Position numbers and translations under genes: made by a program
Notes under the pieces: model-generated
What the model was told of the DNA's origin: nothing
The model's database searches: none
Seen by the model: the letters and a program-made list of their open reading frames with translations, nothing else
Assembly (NCBI RefSeq): GCF_000282315.2
Contig: NZ_AKJN02000007.1
Location: forward strand, 682,001 to 746,000
DNA: 64,000 nucleotides
DNA from: Pseudomonas sp. GM41(2012)
GTDB lineage: Bacteria > Pseudomonadota > Gammaproteobacteria > Pseudomonadales > Pseudomonadaceae
Direction: 5' to 3'
Shown here: positions 34,370-41,472 of the stretch, in pieces
Layout of the letters: the number at the start of each line of letters is the position of its first letter
How positions within the stretch are numbered: the first letter of the stretch is position 1

Positions 34370-35653
34370 ATGAACTTGTTCAGCTTGCGGCGCAATCCTC
34401 CGAGTCTTGATGACTTGGCCGTGGACGCCTTCTTGCCGTCCCAAGGCGACAATCTTTCCAGCGAGTGCCTGATGCCCAGTGTTGAGCGACCGAAACAGAT
34501 ATTCGTGCGCGGCCAGGGCTCATGGTTGTGGGACAGCGATGACCGCGCGTATCTGGATTTCTCACAGGGTGGCGGGGCCAATAGCCTCGGACACAGTCCT
34601 TCGATTCTGGTCAACGCCATCGCTGCGCAGGCTCAGTCGCTGATCAACCCCGGCTTCGGCCTGCATAACCGCGGCATGCTCAATCTTGCTGAGCGACTGT
34701 GCTCCAGCACCGGCAGTGATCAGGCCTACCTGCTCAACAGTGGCAGCGAAGCCTGTGAAGCAGCGATCAAACTGGCGCGTAAATGGGGCCAACGACATCG
34801 CGGTGGGGCTTCGCGGATCATCGTTGCCAATAACGGCTGTCATGGTCGTAGTCTGGGGACGATGTCGGCGTCGGACAGTTCGAATCTGACTAACCGATTC
34901 GAGCCGCTGCTTCCGGGCTTCAGTCACGTGCCGTTCAATGATCTTGCGGCCTTGCATGCGGCCGTCGACGCCCAGACCGTGGCGATCATGCTCGAACCGA
35001 TCCAGAGCGAAGCCGGGGTGATACCGGCCACCGAGCATTACCTCAAAGGCGTCGAGCGCCTGTGCCGTGAGCTTGGGATTCTGCTGATCTTCGACGAAGT
35101 GCAAACCGGCATCGGTCGTTGCGGCACTTTACTCGCCGAACAATCCTACGGCGTGCGGGCAGATATCGTCGTTCTCGGCAAAGGGCTGGGCGGTGGCGTG
35201 CCATTGGCAGCGTTGTTGGCGCGGGGCAAAGCCTGCTGTTTCGACGTCGGCGAAGTGACAGGCACTCATCATGGCAATGCACTGATGACGGCTGCCGGTC
35301 TTGCCGTCCTCGACAGCGTTCAGGACAAGGGGTTTCTCGATCATGTCGGGGAAATCGGTCAGCACCTGAGCGAAGGTCTGCAGCGTTTATCCCATCGCTA
35401 TGGTCACGGCGAGTTGCGCGGACAAGGACTGTTCTGGGGTCTTACCTTGTCCGACGAATCGGCTGACGCCGTCGTCAAAGCGGCGTTGTATGAAGGCCTG
35501 CTGCTCAATGCTCCGCAGCCCGATTGCCTGCGCTTTACCCCGGCCCTGACCGTCAGCAAAACCAACGTCGACGAAATGCTCCTGCGCCTGGCCCGCGCCT
35601 TCTCCCGTGTGCGCACTGCGCAACTGCAGTGCCGCAAAGGGATTGCCGTCTGA
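34370..35653 (+). CDS. Class III (acetylornithine-type) aminotransferase
   Basis: A 427-residue PLP-dependent aminotransferase of subgroup II. The PLP-lysine lies in VVLGKGLGGGVPLAALLA, the cofactor-binding acids in LIFDEVQTGIGRCG, and the SGSEACEAAIKLARKWG phosphate-binding stretch is present. It resembles ArgD/AstC/GabT enzymes but has its own N-terminus (MNLFSLRRNPPSLDDLAV). The lack of arg or ast genes nearby argues against arginine synthesis as the main role. Substrate unknown. Divergent from a LysR gene that probably controls it. Confidence 0.88.
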   Translation: MNLFSLRRNPPSLDDLAVDAFLPSQGDNLSSECLMPSVERPKQIFVRGQGSWLWDSDDRAYLDFSQGGGANSLGHSPSILVNAIAAQAQSLINPGFGLHNRGMLNLAERLCSSTGSDQAYLLNSGSEACEAAIKLARKWGQRHRGGASRIIVANNGCHGRSLGTMSASDSSNLTNRFEPLLPGFSHVPFNDLAALHAAVDAQTVAIMLEPIQSEAGVIPATEHYLKGVERLCRELGILLIFDEVQTGIGRCGTLLAEQSYGVRADIVVLGKGLGGGVPLAALLARGKACCFDVGEVTGTHHGNALMTAAGLAVLDSVQDKGFLDHVGEIGQHLSEGLQRLSHRYGHGELRGQGLFWGLTLSDESADAVVKAALYEGLLLNAPQPDCLRFTPALTVSKTNVDEMLLRLARAFSRVRTAQLQCRKGIAV

Positions 35654-35702
35654 TCAGACTCGCCCTACACGAATTCCCGAACCGTCTCGCGGTATAACGC
35701 AT

Positions 35703-35741
35703 CGCCCCATGCCTGATTCTTTTGGTGTGGGGCGTTTTTTT
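35703..35741 (+). terminator. Probable terminator after the aminotransferase gene
   Basis: An imperfect stem (CGCCCCATGCC / GGTGTGGGGCG) followed by seven T residues. Confidence 0.75.
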
Positions 35742-35862
35742 GTCTCTGGATTTCGCCGGAAAGGTTTCACGTCTCGGACGTGATGGCACTGAACCCTGAC
35801 GAACGGTAAAGGTCGATTAGCTGTTGGCTCACACGAGCCAACTTCAATCAGGAGCTAACCCC

Positions 35863-36021
35863 ATGGACTTTATTCGCATCATCATCGCCATTCTGTTGCC
35901 GCCACTGGGTGTGTTTCTGCAAGTCGGTTTCGCCGGGGCGTTCTGGCTGAATATTCTGCTGACGCTGTGCGGTTACATTCCAGGGATCGTGCATGCGGTG
36001 TACATCATTGCCAAGCGCTGA
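35863..36021 (+). CDS. YqaE/Pmp3-family small membrane protein
   Basis: A 52-residue protein that is almost wholly two membrane helices. The first has MDFIRIIIAILLPPLGVFLQVG and the second FWLNILLTLCGYIPGIVHAVYII, the exact layout of the Pmp3 (UPF0057) family, with the LPPLGVF and GYIPGIVHA signatures. In yeast and plants Pmp3 proteins affect membrane potential and salt tolerance; bacterial members are often stress-induced. The start at 35863 is chosen for AGGAG upstream; earlier in-frame codons are not conserved in the family. Single-gene unit. Confidence 0.92.
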   Translation: MDFIRIIIAILLPPLGVFLQVGFAGAFWLNILLTLCGYIPGIVHAVYIIAKR

Positions 36022-36046
36022 GTTTAGCGGCACCCGTTAGATCGCT

Positions 36047-36120
36047 TTCGCGAGCAGGCTCGCTCCCACAGGGATTTCTGTACACCACAGATCCATTGTG
36101 GGAGCGAGCCTGCTCGCGAA
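36047..36120. repeat. REP inverted pair
   Basis: Arms 36047-36070 and 36097-36120 are exact inverse copies (core GCGAGCAGGCTCGCTCCCAC) separated by 26 bases. It lies between the small membrane protein and the end of the PQQ operon peptidase gene, which converge. Confidence 0.88.
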
Positions 36121-36154
36121 TGGGGCGACACAATTCCTGCACGGGCCACAGGCT

Positions 36155-37981
36155 TCAGTCCGCCAACTCCATCACCCGCCGATAAAACAACCACTCCTGC
36201 TCCAGCGCATGGGCCTGATTGCCGGCCTTGCGAAAGCCATGGCGTTCGTCGGCGTAGTAATGCGCTTCAACCAGAATGCCTTTGTCCTGCAATGCCGTGA
36301 CCATGTCGCGGGTCTGTTGCGGCACCACCACGGCGTCCAGTTCACCCTGAAAGAAAATCACCGGAACGCTGATGTTGCCCGCATGCAGCAACGGCGTTCG
36401 TGCGGCGTAGCGTTCGGCATCTTGCAACGGGTCGCCGATCAGCCAATCCAGATAATCGCCTTCGAACTTGTGAGTCGTCCGGCCCAGTGCCACGGGGTCA
36501 CTGACGCCATACAGGCTGGCGCCGGCGCGGAAGACGGTGTGAAAGGCCAGCGCACACAGAGTGGTGTAGCCACCGGCACTGCCGCCGCGGATAAACGCCT
36601 TATTGCCGTCGATCAATCCGCGATCGGCAAGATGAGCGACGACTGCGCAGGCATCCTCCACATCCACTTCGCCCCAGCTCAAATGCAGCGCTTGCCGATA
36701 AGCCCGGCCATAGCCACTGCTTCCGCGGTAGTTGAGGTCGGCCACGGCGAAGCCGCGTTGCGCCCAGTACTGGATCCGCGGATCGAGCATCGGGTAGCAG
36801 GCCGACGTCGGGCCGCCGTGGATGAACACCACCAGAGGCGGTTTCGCATCACCGGTCATCGCTGGATAGAAGAAACCGTGGGCCTCGCCCGAACCGCTCG
36901 GGTAGCGCAGGGTTTGCGGGACGCTGATCTGCTCGGCGGGCAACGGTGCAATACCGCCGGCCAGTGTTTTGACCTGCCGGGTCTGGCGGTCGATGGCAAT
37001 GACTGCCGACGAACTGACTGGCGAAGCGGCGATGCAGTAAATGAACTGCTCATCCAGTGCGAGGGAGCGGAAACGGCTGTAATCGCCCGTGAAATCTTCA
37101 CCGGCATCACCACAAAGACCCAGTTTGCCAAACCCGTCTTCGGTCCAGCTCGCCAGATAGCGGCCTTCGCTCAGCGGCAACCAAGTGCAGCCACCCAGCT
37201 GCCATGGTGCAGGCCCATGATCCGCTGCGGCACTCGGCAGCGGGCTCAGACCGTCTGCCGATTCCACCCAAGGCTGCCAGTAGCCGCCGCGATCAGTCAG
37301 GCAAAACAGACGGCCGCTTGTATCGAATCTCGGTTGTTGCAGCGATTCCTCAGCGTCTTTGCCCGCCACGCAACGTGGCAGAGAAAAACGGCCATCGTCC
37401 AGGCGTTCGGCAACCATCAGGCGAGTCGCGGTCCATGGCTGATCCGGGCGGCTCCACTCGATCCACGCCAGTCGTTGAGCGTCGGGACTCAACGTCGGCG
37501 CAGCATAGAAATCAGCGCCTTCTGCCAGCAGATGACGTACTCCGTCAGCCAGGTCGATAGCCACCAGACGATGCCGATCGCGGTTTTCTTCAACCGCCAA
37601 TACCTGCCCGTTAGCGAACTGCAGATCGCCATATCGGCATTCACCTGAGCTCAGTAACTCAGGTGTCTCGCCGGCCAGCGACTGTCGATACAGCTGTTGG
37701 TCCGCCTCGTTGACGAACACGATCCCGTCATCGGTCAGACAGAACGCGCCGCCGCCGTATTCGTACACGCGACTGCGCACACTGAAGCCCGCTGGCGTCA
37801 GGCAATGCGCCTGGCCGTCACGCCAATGCCAGATCCGGCAGGCGGCATCCTCGGGTCGGTACTCGTTCCAGAACAAGCCATGTGGGCCGACCTGCAATTC
37901 GGCGAAGTCGATGCCGGCCGCGACGGCCCTGGCAGCGCTGAAGGGTTCAGCTTTTAGCGATGAGTCGTGAATTTCGTTCAT
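36155..37981 (-). CDS. Prolyl-oligopeptidase-family (S9) peptidase of the PQQ locus
   Basis: A 608-residue cytosolic protein. The N-terminal beta-propeller part (about 1-350) is followed by an alpha/beta hydrolase domain. The nucleophile elbow is IRGGSAGGYTT, the Asp lies in FFQGELDAVVVP, and the His in YYADERHGF. It overlaps the end of pqqE and is last in the pqq operon. Similar peptidases are called PqqH or PqqM in some pseudomonads, so a role in processing the PqqA-derived crosslinked peptide is plausible but unproven. The start at 37981 (MNEIHDSS) is the better ATG; the open frame also extends seven codons to a TTG. Confidence 0.85.
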   Translation of the reverse strand: MNEIHDSSLKAEPFSAARAVAAGIDFAELQVGPHGLFWNEYRPEDAACRIWHWRDGQAHCLTPAGFSVRSRVYEYGGGAFCLTDDGIVFVNEADQQLYRQSLAGETPELLSSGECRYGDLQFANGQVLAVEENRDRHRLVAIDLADGVRHLLAEGADFYAAPTLSPDAQRLAWIEWSRPDQPWTATRLMVAERLDDGRFSLPRCVAGKDAEESLQQPRFDTSGRLFCLTDRGGYWQPWVESADGLSPLPSAAADHGPAPWQLGGCTWLPLSEGRYLASWTEDGFGKLGLCGDAGEDFTGDYSRFRSLALDEQFIYCIAASPVSSSAVIAIDRQTRQVKTLAGGIAPLPAEQISVPQTLRYPSGSGEAHGFFYPAMTGDAKPPLVVFIHGGPTSACYPMLDPRIQYWAQRGFAVADLNYRGSSGYGRAYRQALHLSWGEVDVEDACAVVAHLADRGLIDGNKAFIRGGSAGGYTTLCALAFHTVFRAGASLYGVSDPVALGRTTHKFEGDYLDWLIGDPLQDAERYAARTPLLHAGNISVPVIFFQGELDAVVVPQQTRDMVTALQDKGILVEAHYYADERHGFRKAGNQAHALEQEWLFYRRVMELAD

Positions 37982-39122
37982 TGCGAAAGGCCAGTTGTTC
38001 AATGGTCTGGGTCGCGTGTTCGGCTTCTTCGCGAGCCTTGAGGATCACGCCGTGATGTTCCGACTTGCTGCACACCGGGTCGGCGTTGCTCGCGTCCCCC
38101 GTGAGCATGAATGCCTGGCAGCGACAGCCGCCGAAGTCTTTTTCTTTCTCGTCACAGGAGCGGCACGGTTCGGGCATCCAGTCGTAACCGCGAAAGCGGT
38201 TGAAGCCGAACGAGTCGTACCAGATGTGCTGCATGCTGTGGTCGCGCACGTTGGGAAACTGCACCGGCATCTGTCGGGCGCCATGACAGGGCAGGGCGGT
38301 TCCGTCCGGCGTGACGGTCAGAAAGATACTGCCCCAACCGTTCATGCAGGCTTTCGGGCGTTCTTCGTAATAGTCCGGGGTGACGAAAATCAGCTTGCAC
38401 GGATGCCCTTCGGCTTCCAGTTTGGCGCGGTATTCGTTGGTGATGCGTTCGGCGCGGACCAGTTGTTCCTTGGTCGGCAACAGACCGACCCGGTTGAGCT
38501 GCGCCCAGCCGTAGAACTGGCACGTGGCGAGTTCCACAAAGTCCGCCTCAAGGGCGATGCACAGCTCGATGATCCGGTCGATCTTGTCGATGTTGTGCCG
38601 ATGGGTCACGAAGTTCAGCACCATCGGATAACCGTGGGCTTTCACCGCGCGGGCCATTTCCAGCTTCTGGGCGAAGGCTTTTTTCGAACCGGCCAGCAAG
38701 TTGTTCACTTGCTCGTCGCTGGCCTGAAAGCTGATCTGAATGTGGTCCAGGCCGGCCTTTTTGAAGTCGCTGATTTTCTGCTCGGTCAGGCCGATGCCGG
38801 AGGTGATCAGGTTGGTGTAAAACCCCAACTTGCGCGCCTCGGCAATCAGCTCGGCGAGGTCCTGGCGGACCAGCGGTTCGCCGCCGGAGAAGCCCAATTG
38901 CGCCGCGCCCATCTCCCGCGCTTCGCGAAAAACCTTGATCCACTGTTCGGTGCTCAGTTCTTTGCCTTGCTCGGCGAAGTCCAGCGGATTGGAACAGTAC
39001 GGGCATTGCAGCGGGCAGCGATACGTCAGCTCGGCCAGCAGCCACAGCGGCAGGCCGATTTCCGGTTTGGGCGGTAACTTGTCTGACGCGGATTCAGGCA
39101 AGTTCGATCCAGTGCTGAGCAC
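37947..39122 (-). CDS. pqqE: PqqA peptide cyclase (radical SAM)
   Basis: A 391-residue radical-SAM/SPASM enzyme that crosslinks Glu and Tyr of PqqA, the first committed step of PQQ synthesis. The radical-SAM cluster is CPLQCPYC. The C-terminal SPASM-type cysteines include those of CHGARQM, CRSCDEKEKD and FGGCRCQAF. The start is not an ATG: GTG at 39122 has GGAGG six bases upstream, and TTG at 39101 overlaps the pqqD stop. I took the GTG. The 3' end overlaps the S9 peptidase gene by 35 bases. Confidence 0.94.
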   Translation of the reverse strand: MLSTGSNLPESASDKLPPKPEIGLPLWLLAELTYRCPLQCPYCSNPLDFAEQGKELSTEQWIKVFREAREMGAAQLGFSGGEPLVRQDLAELIAEARKLGFYTNLITSGIGLTEQKISDFKKAGLDHIQISFQASDEQVNNLLAGSKKAFAQKLEMARAVKAHGYPMVLNFVTHRHNIDKIDRIIELCIALEADFVELATCQFYGWAQLNRVGLLPTKEQLVRAERITNEYRAKLEAEGHPCKLIFVTPDYYEERPKACMNGWGSIFLTVTPDGTALPCHGARQMPVQFPNVRDHSMQHIWYDSFGFNRFRGYDWMPEPCRSCDEKEKDFGGCRCQAFMLTGDASNADPVCSKSEHHGVILKAREEAEHATQTIEQLAFRNERNSRLIAKS

Positions 39123-39369
39123 GGGCGACCTCCATGAATTGTTCGATGTCGTCACCGAGCTCGGGCACACCGGGGAACTGCGCGTCCAGTTCGGCGATGA
39201 TCGCCGCGACGTCACGCTCGCCGTCGATCAAACCGCCGATCAGTGCGGCACTTTCGTTGAGTTTGATCATGCCTTCCGGGTAGAGCAGCACATGACCTTT
39301 CTGTGCCGGTTCGTACTGGAAGCGGTAGCCGGTACGCCAGGTCGGGGTCTTGTTGCGATCAAAACTCAT
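39094..39369 (-). CDS. pqqD: PqqD, PqqA-binding chaperone
   Basis: A 91-residue small protein of the RRE (RiPP recognition element) fold. It binds the PqqA precursor and presents it to PqqE. Family stretches include LLYPEGMIKLNESAALI and VAAIIAELDAQFP. The start overlaps the pqqC stop by four bases; the 3' end overlaps pqqE by 29 bases if GTG 39122 is used. Confidence 0.95.
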   Translation of the reverse strand: MSFDRNKTPTWRTGYRFQYEPAQKGHVLLYPEGMIKLNESAALIGGLIDGERDVAAIIAELDAQFPGVPELGDDIEQFMEVARAQHWIELA

Positions 39370-40118
39370 AAGGTGATTCCTTTATGCCAGACCCGTTGCT
39401 CGGTCACGCTGTGATACGGCGGGCGTTTCAGTTCATAGGCCATGCTCATGGCATCGAGCATGCTCCAAAGAATGTCCAGTTTGAACTGGAGAATTTCCAG
39501 CATGCGCTCTTGGCCGGCCAGCGTCGTGTAGTGCTGCAGGGTGATCGCCAAGCCGTGTTCCACGTCGCGACGTGCCTGACCCAGACGCGTGCGGAAATAT
39601 TCGTAACCCGCCGGGTCGATCCACGGGTAGTGCTGCGGCCAACTGTCGAGGCGCGACTGGTGGATTTGTGGCGCAAACAGTTCGGTCAGCGAGCTGCTGG
39701 CGGCTTCCTGCCAACTGGCACGGCGGGCGAAGTTGACGTAGGCATCGACGGCAAAACGTACGCCAGGCAGTACCAATTCCTGCGAGCGTAGTTGATCCGG
39801 GTCGAGGCCGACGGCCTGGCCCAGGCGCAGCCAGGCTTCGATGCCACCGTCTTCGCCGGGGGCGCCGTCATGGTCGAGCAGGCGCTGAATCCACTCACGA
39901 CGAATCTCGCGGTCCGGGCAGTTGGCGAGGATCGCAGCGTCCTTGAGCGGGATGTTCACCTGATAGTAGAAACGGTTGGCGACCCAGCCCTGGATCTGCG
40001 AGCGCGATGCCCGGCCTTCGTACATCGCCACGTGGTACGGGTGATGAATGTGGTAGTAGGCGCCTTTGGCTCGCAGGGCCGCTTCGAATTCGGCGGGGGA
40101 CATTGCTGTGTCAGTCAT
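39366..40118 (-). CDS. pqqC: Pyrroloquinoline-quinone synthase
   Basis: A 250-residue cofactor-free oxidase that performs the final ring closure and eight-electron oxidation to PQQ. The all-helical family stretches are YHIHHPYHVAMYEG, GWVANRFYYQVNIPLKDAAI, HYPWIDPAGYEYFRTRL and ITLQHYTTLAGQ, with the conserved active-site His and Tyr residues. GGAG lies seven bases before the ATG. It overlaps pqqD by four bases. A REP pair and 137 bases separate it from pqqB. Confidence 0.96.
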   Translation of the reverse strand: MTDTAMSPAEFEAALRAKGAYYHIHHPYHVAMYEGRASRSQIQGWVANRFYYQVNIPLKDAAILANCPDREIRREWIQRLLDHDGAPGEDGGIEAWLRLGQAVGLDPDQLRSQELVLPGVRFAVDAYVNFARRASWQEAASSSLTELFAPQIHQSRLDSWPQHYPWIDPAGYEYFRTRLGQARRDVEHGLAITLQHYTTLAGQERMLEILQFKLDILWSMLDAMSMAYELKRPPYHSVTEQRVWHKGITL

Positions 40119-40168
40119 TTCGGTTCTCCGGGTACGACCGGTGGATTCTTTGGTGTCTGGTCGGACGC

Positions 40169-40245
40169 CTTCGCGAGCAAGCCCGCTCCCACATTGGATT
40201 TTTGGCGTTCAGAAAATCCCTGTGGGAGCGGGCTTGCCCGCGAAG
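40169..40245. repeat. REP inverted pair inside the PQQ operon
   Basis: Arms 40169-40193 and 40221-40245 are inverse copies of CTTCGCGAGCAAGCCCGCTC with one mismatch. It interrupts the operon between pqqB and pqqC, and may separately set the stability of the upstream (pqqFAB) and downstream (pqqCDE) message. Confidence 0.88.
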
Positions 40246-40255
40246 AGGCCGGCCG

Positions 40256-41167
40256 CTACAACACAATACTCATGCCGTCATACGCCACTTCAACCTCACG
40301 CCGAGCCAGTTCTGCACGCTCCGGCGAATCCTCATCGAGAATCGGGTTGGTGTTGTTGATGTGGATAAGCACTTTGCGCTGCTTGGGCAGTTGTTCCAGC
40401 ACTTCCAGCATGCCGCCGGGGCCGTTCTGCGCCAGGTGGCCCATTTCCCGGCCAGTGCGGGTGCCGACGCCACGGCGCTGCATTTCGTCGTCATCCCACA
40501 TCGTGCCGTCCACCAGCAGGCAATCGCTGCCGGCCATGATCTCGAGCAGCGGTGCGTCGACCTTGCCCAGACCCGGTGCGTAGAACAGTTTGCCGCCGGT
40601 GTTGAGGTCTTCAACGATCAGGCCGATGTTGTCGCCGGGGTGCGGGTCGAAACGGTGCGGCGAGTACGGTGGGGCGGCGCTGCGCAGCGGAAGCGGGGTG
40701 AAGCGCAGGCTTGGGCAGGCCGGGATGGTGAAGCTGCGGTCGAGCTCGATCGGGTTCCAGGTCAGCCCGCCGTTCCAGTGGGTCAGCATGGTGAACAGCG
40801 GAAAACCGGTGCTCAGGTCTTCGTGGACCATGTCAGTGCACCAGACCTGGTGCGGGCAACCTTCACGCAAGCTGAGCAGGCCGGTGGTGTGATCGATCTG
40901 GCTGTCCATCAGGATGATCGCGTTGATGCCGGTATCGCGCAGGGCCCGGCCCGGTTGCATCGGGGCGAAGCTCTGGAGTTGGGCGCGGATGTCCGGCGAT
41001 GCGTTGCACAACACCCAATTCACGCCGTTATCGGAAATGGCGATGGACGACTGGGTCCGCGCCTTGGCGTTCAGGCTGCCATCGCGAAAACCGGCGCAGT
41101 TCACGCAGTTGCAGTTCCACTGGGGGAAACCACCGCCGGCGGCGGAACCTAGAATCTGGACAAACAT
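40256..41167 (-). CDS. pqqB: PqqB, metallo-beta-lactamase-fold hydroxylase
   Basis: A 303-residue metallo-hydrolase-fold enzyme that hydroxylates the crosslinked Glu-Tyr dipeptide. Opens MFVQILGSAAGGGFPQWNCNC, a family hallmark, with CNCVNC cysteines that bind a structural zinc. Metal-site stretches include LMDSQIDHTTGLLSL and WDDDEM. The start at 41167 is the family start; the frame runs open to 41275, through the terminator hairpin, with no ribosome site. The gene lies downstream of pqqA and a terminator-like hairpin. Confidence 0.95.
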   Translation of the reverse strand: MFVQILGSAAGGGFPQWNCNCVNCAGFRDGSLNAKARTQSSIAISDNGVNWVLCNASPDIRAQLQSFAPMQPGRALRDTGINAIILMDSQIDHTTGLLSLREGCPHQVWCTDMVHEDLSTGFPLFTMLTHWNGGLTWNPIELDRSFTIPACPSLRFTPLPLRSAAPPYSPHRFDPHPGDNIGLIVEDLNTGGKLFYAPGLGKVDAPLLEIMAGSDCLLVDGTMWDDDEMQRRGVGTRTGREMGHLAQNGPGGMLEVLEQLPKQRKVLIHINNTNPILDEDSPERAELARREVEVAYDGMSIVL

Positions 41168-41192
41168 GGCCGCTCCATCATTTTGAAAACTG

Positions 41193-41224
41193 AAAATAAA
41201 AACGCCCCGGCGAGCCGAGGCGTT
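41193..41224 (-). terminator. Terminator/attenuator hairpin between pqqA and pqqB
   Basis: On the minus strand a stem AACGCC / GGGCGTT with an internal GC-rich part is followed by TTTTATTTT. In other PQQ operons partial termination after pqqA gives excess precursor peptide mRNA, and this hairpin fits that role. Confidence 0.82.
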
Positions 41225-41243
41225 GCACTGCGCTACAAAAAGA

Positions 41244-41318
41244 TTAGCGGCTTGCGAAGTACATGGTGACTTCAAAGCCGATACGCAGGTCGGTGTAAGC
41301 AGGTTTGGACCAGGACAT
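41244..41318 (-). CDS. pqqA: PQQ precursor peptide PqqA
   Basis: A 24-residue peptide starting MSWSKPAYTDL and ending in SR. It carries the crosslink pair E16 and Y20 in the invariant EVTMY motif. PqqE joins E16 to Y20 and both residues become the PQQ skeleton. AGGAG lies upstream of the ATG. It is too short for standard gene calls. It follows pqqF (155 bases) and precedes pqqB, with a partial terminator in between. Confidence 0.97.
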   Translation of the reverse strand: MSWSKPAYTDLRIGFEVTMYFASR

Positions 41319-41472
41319 AGAGCGCTCCTTCAGGTGATGGGACAGTTGAGATCTATACATATAGTCCACCTCCAGCCGGAGATGTTCAGATAGTTAGGTG
41401 GCTATGTTACTCAAAATTACAGGGTGATTGACCGGGAATCTTTGAGAAAGCTAATTGCAGCACCGGTAATGA
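41319..41472 (-). promoter_or_regulatory. pqqA promoter and leader region
   Basis: This 154-base gap is AT-rich close to pqqA. A promoter-like TATATGTATAGAT stretch lies around 41351-41367 on the minus strand, about 35-50 bases upstream of the pqqA ATG. A separate promoter for pqqA downstream of pqqF is plausible but not proven. Confidence 0.4.
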
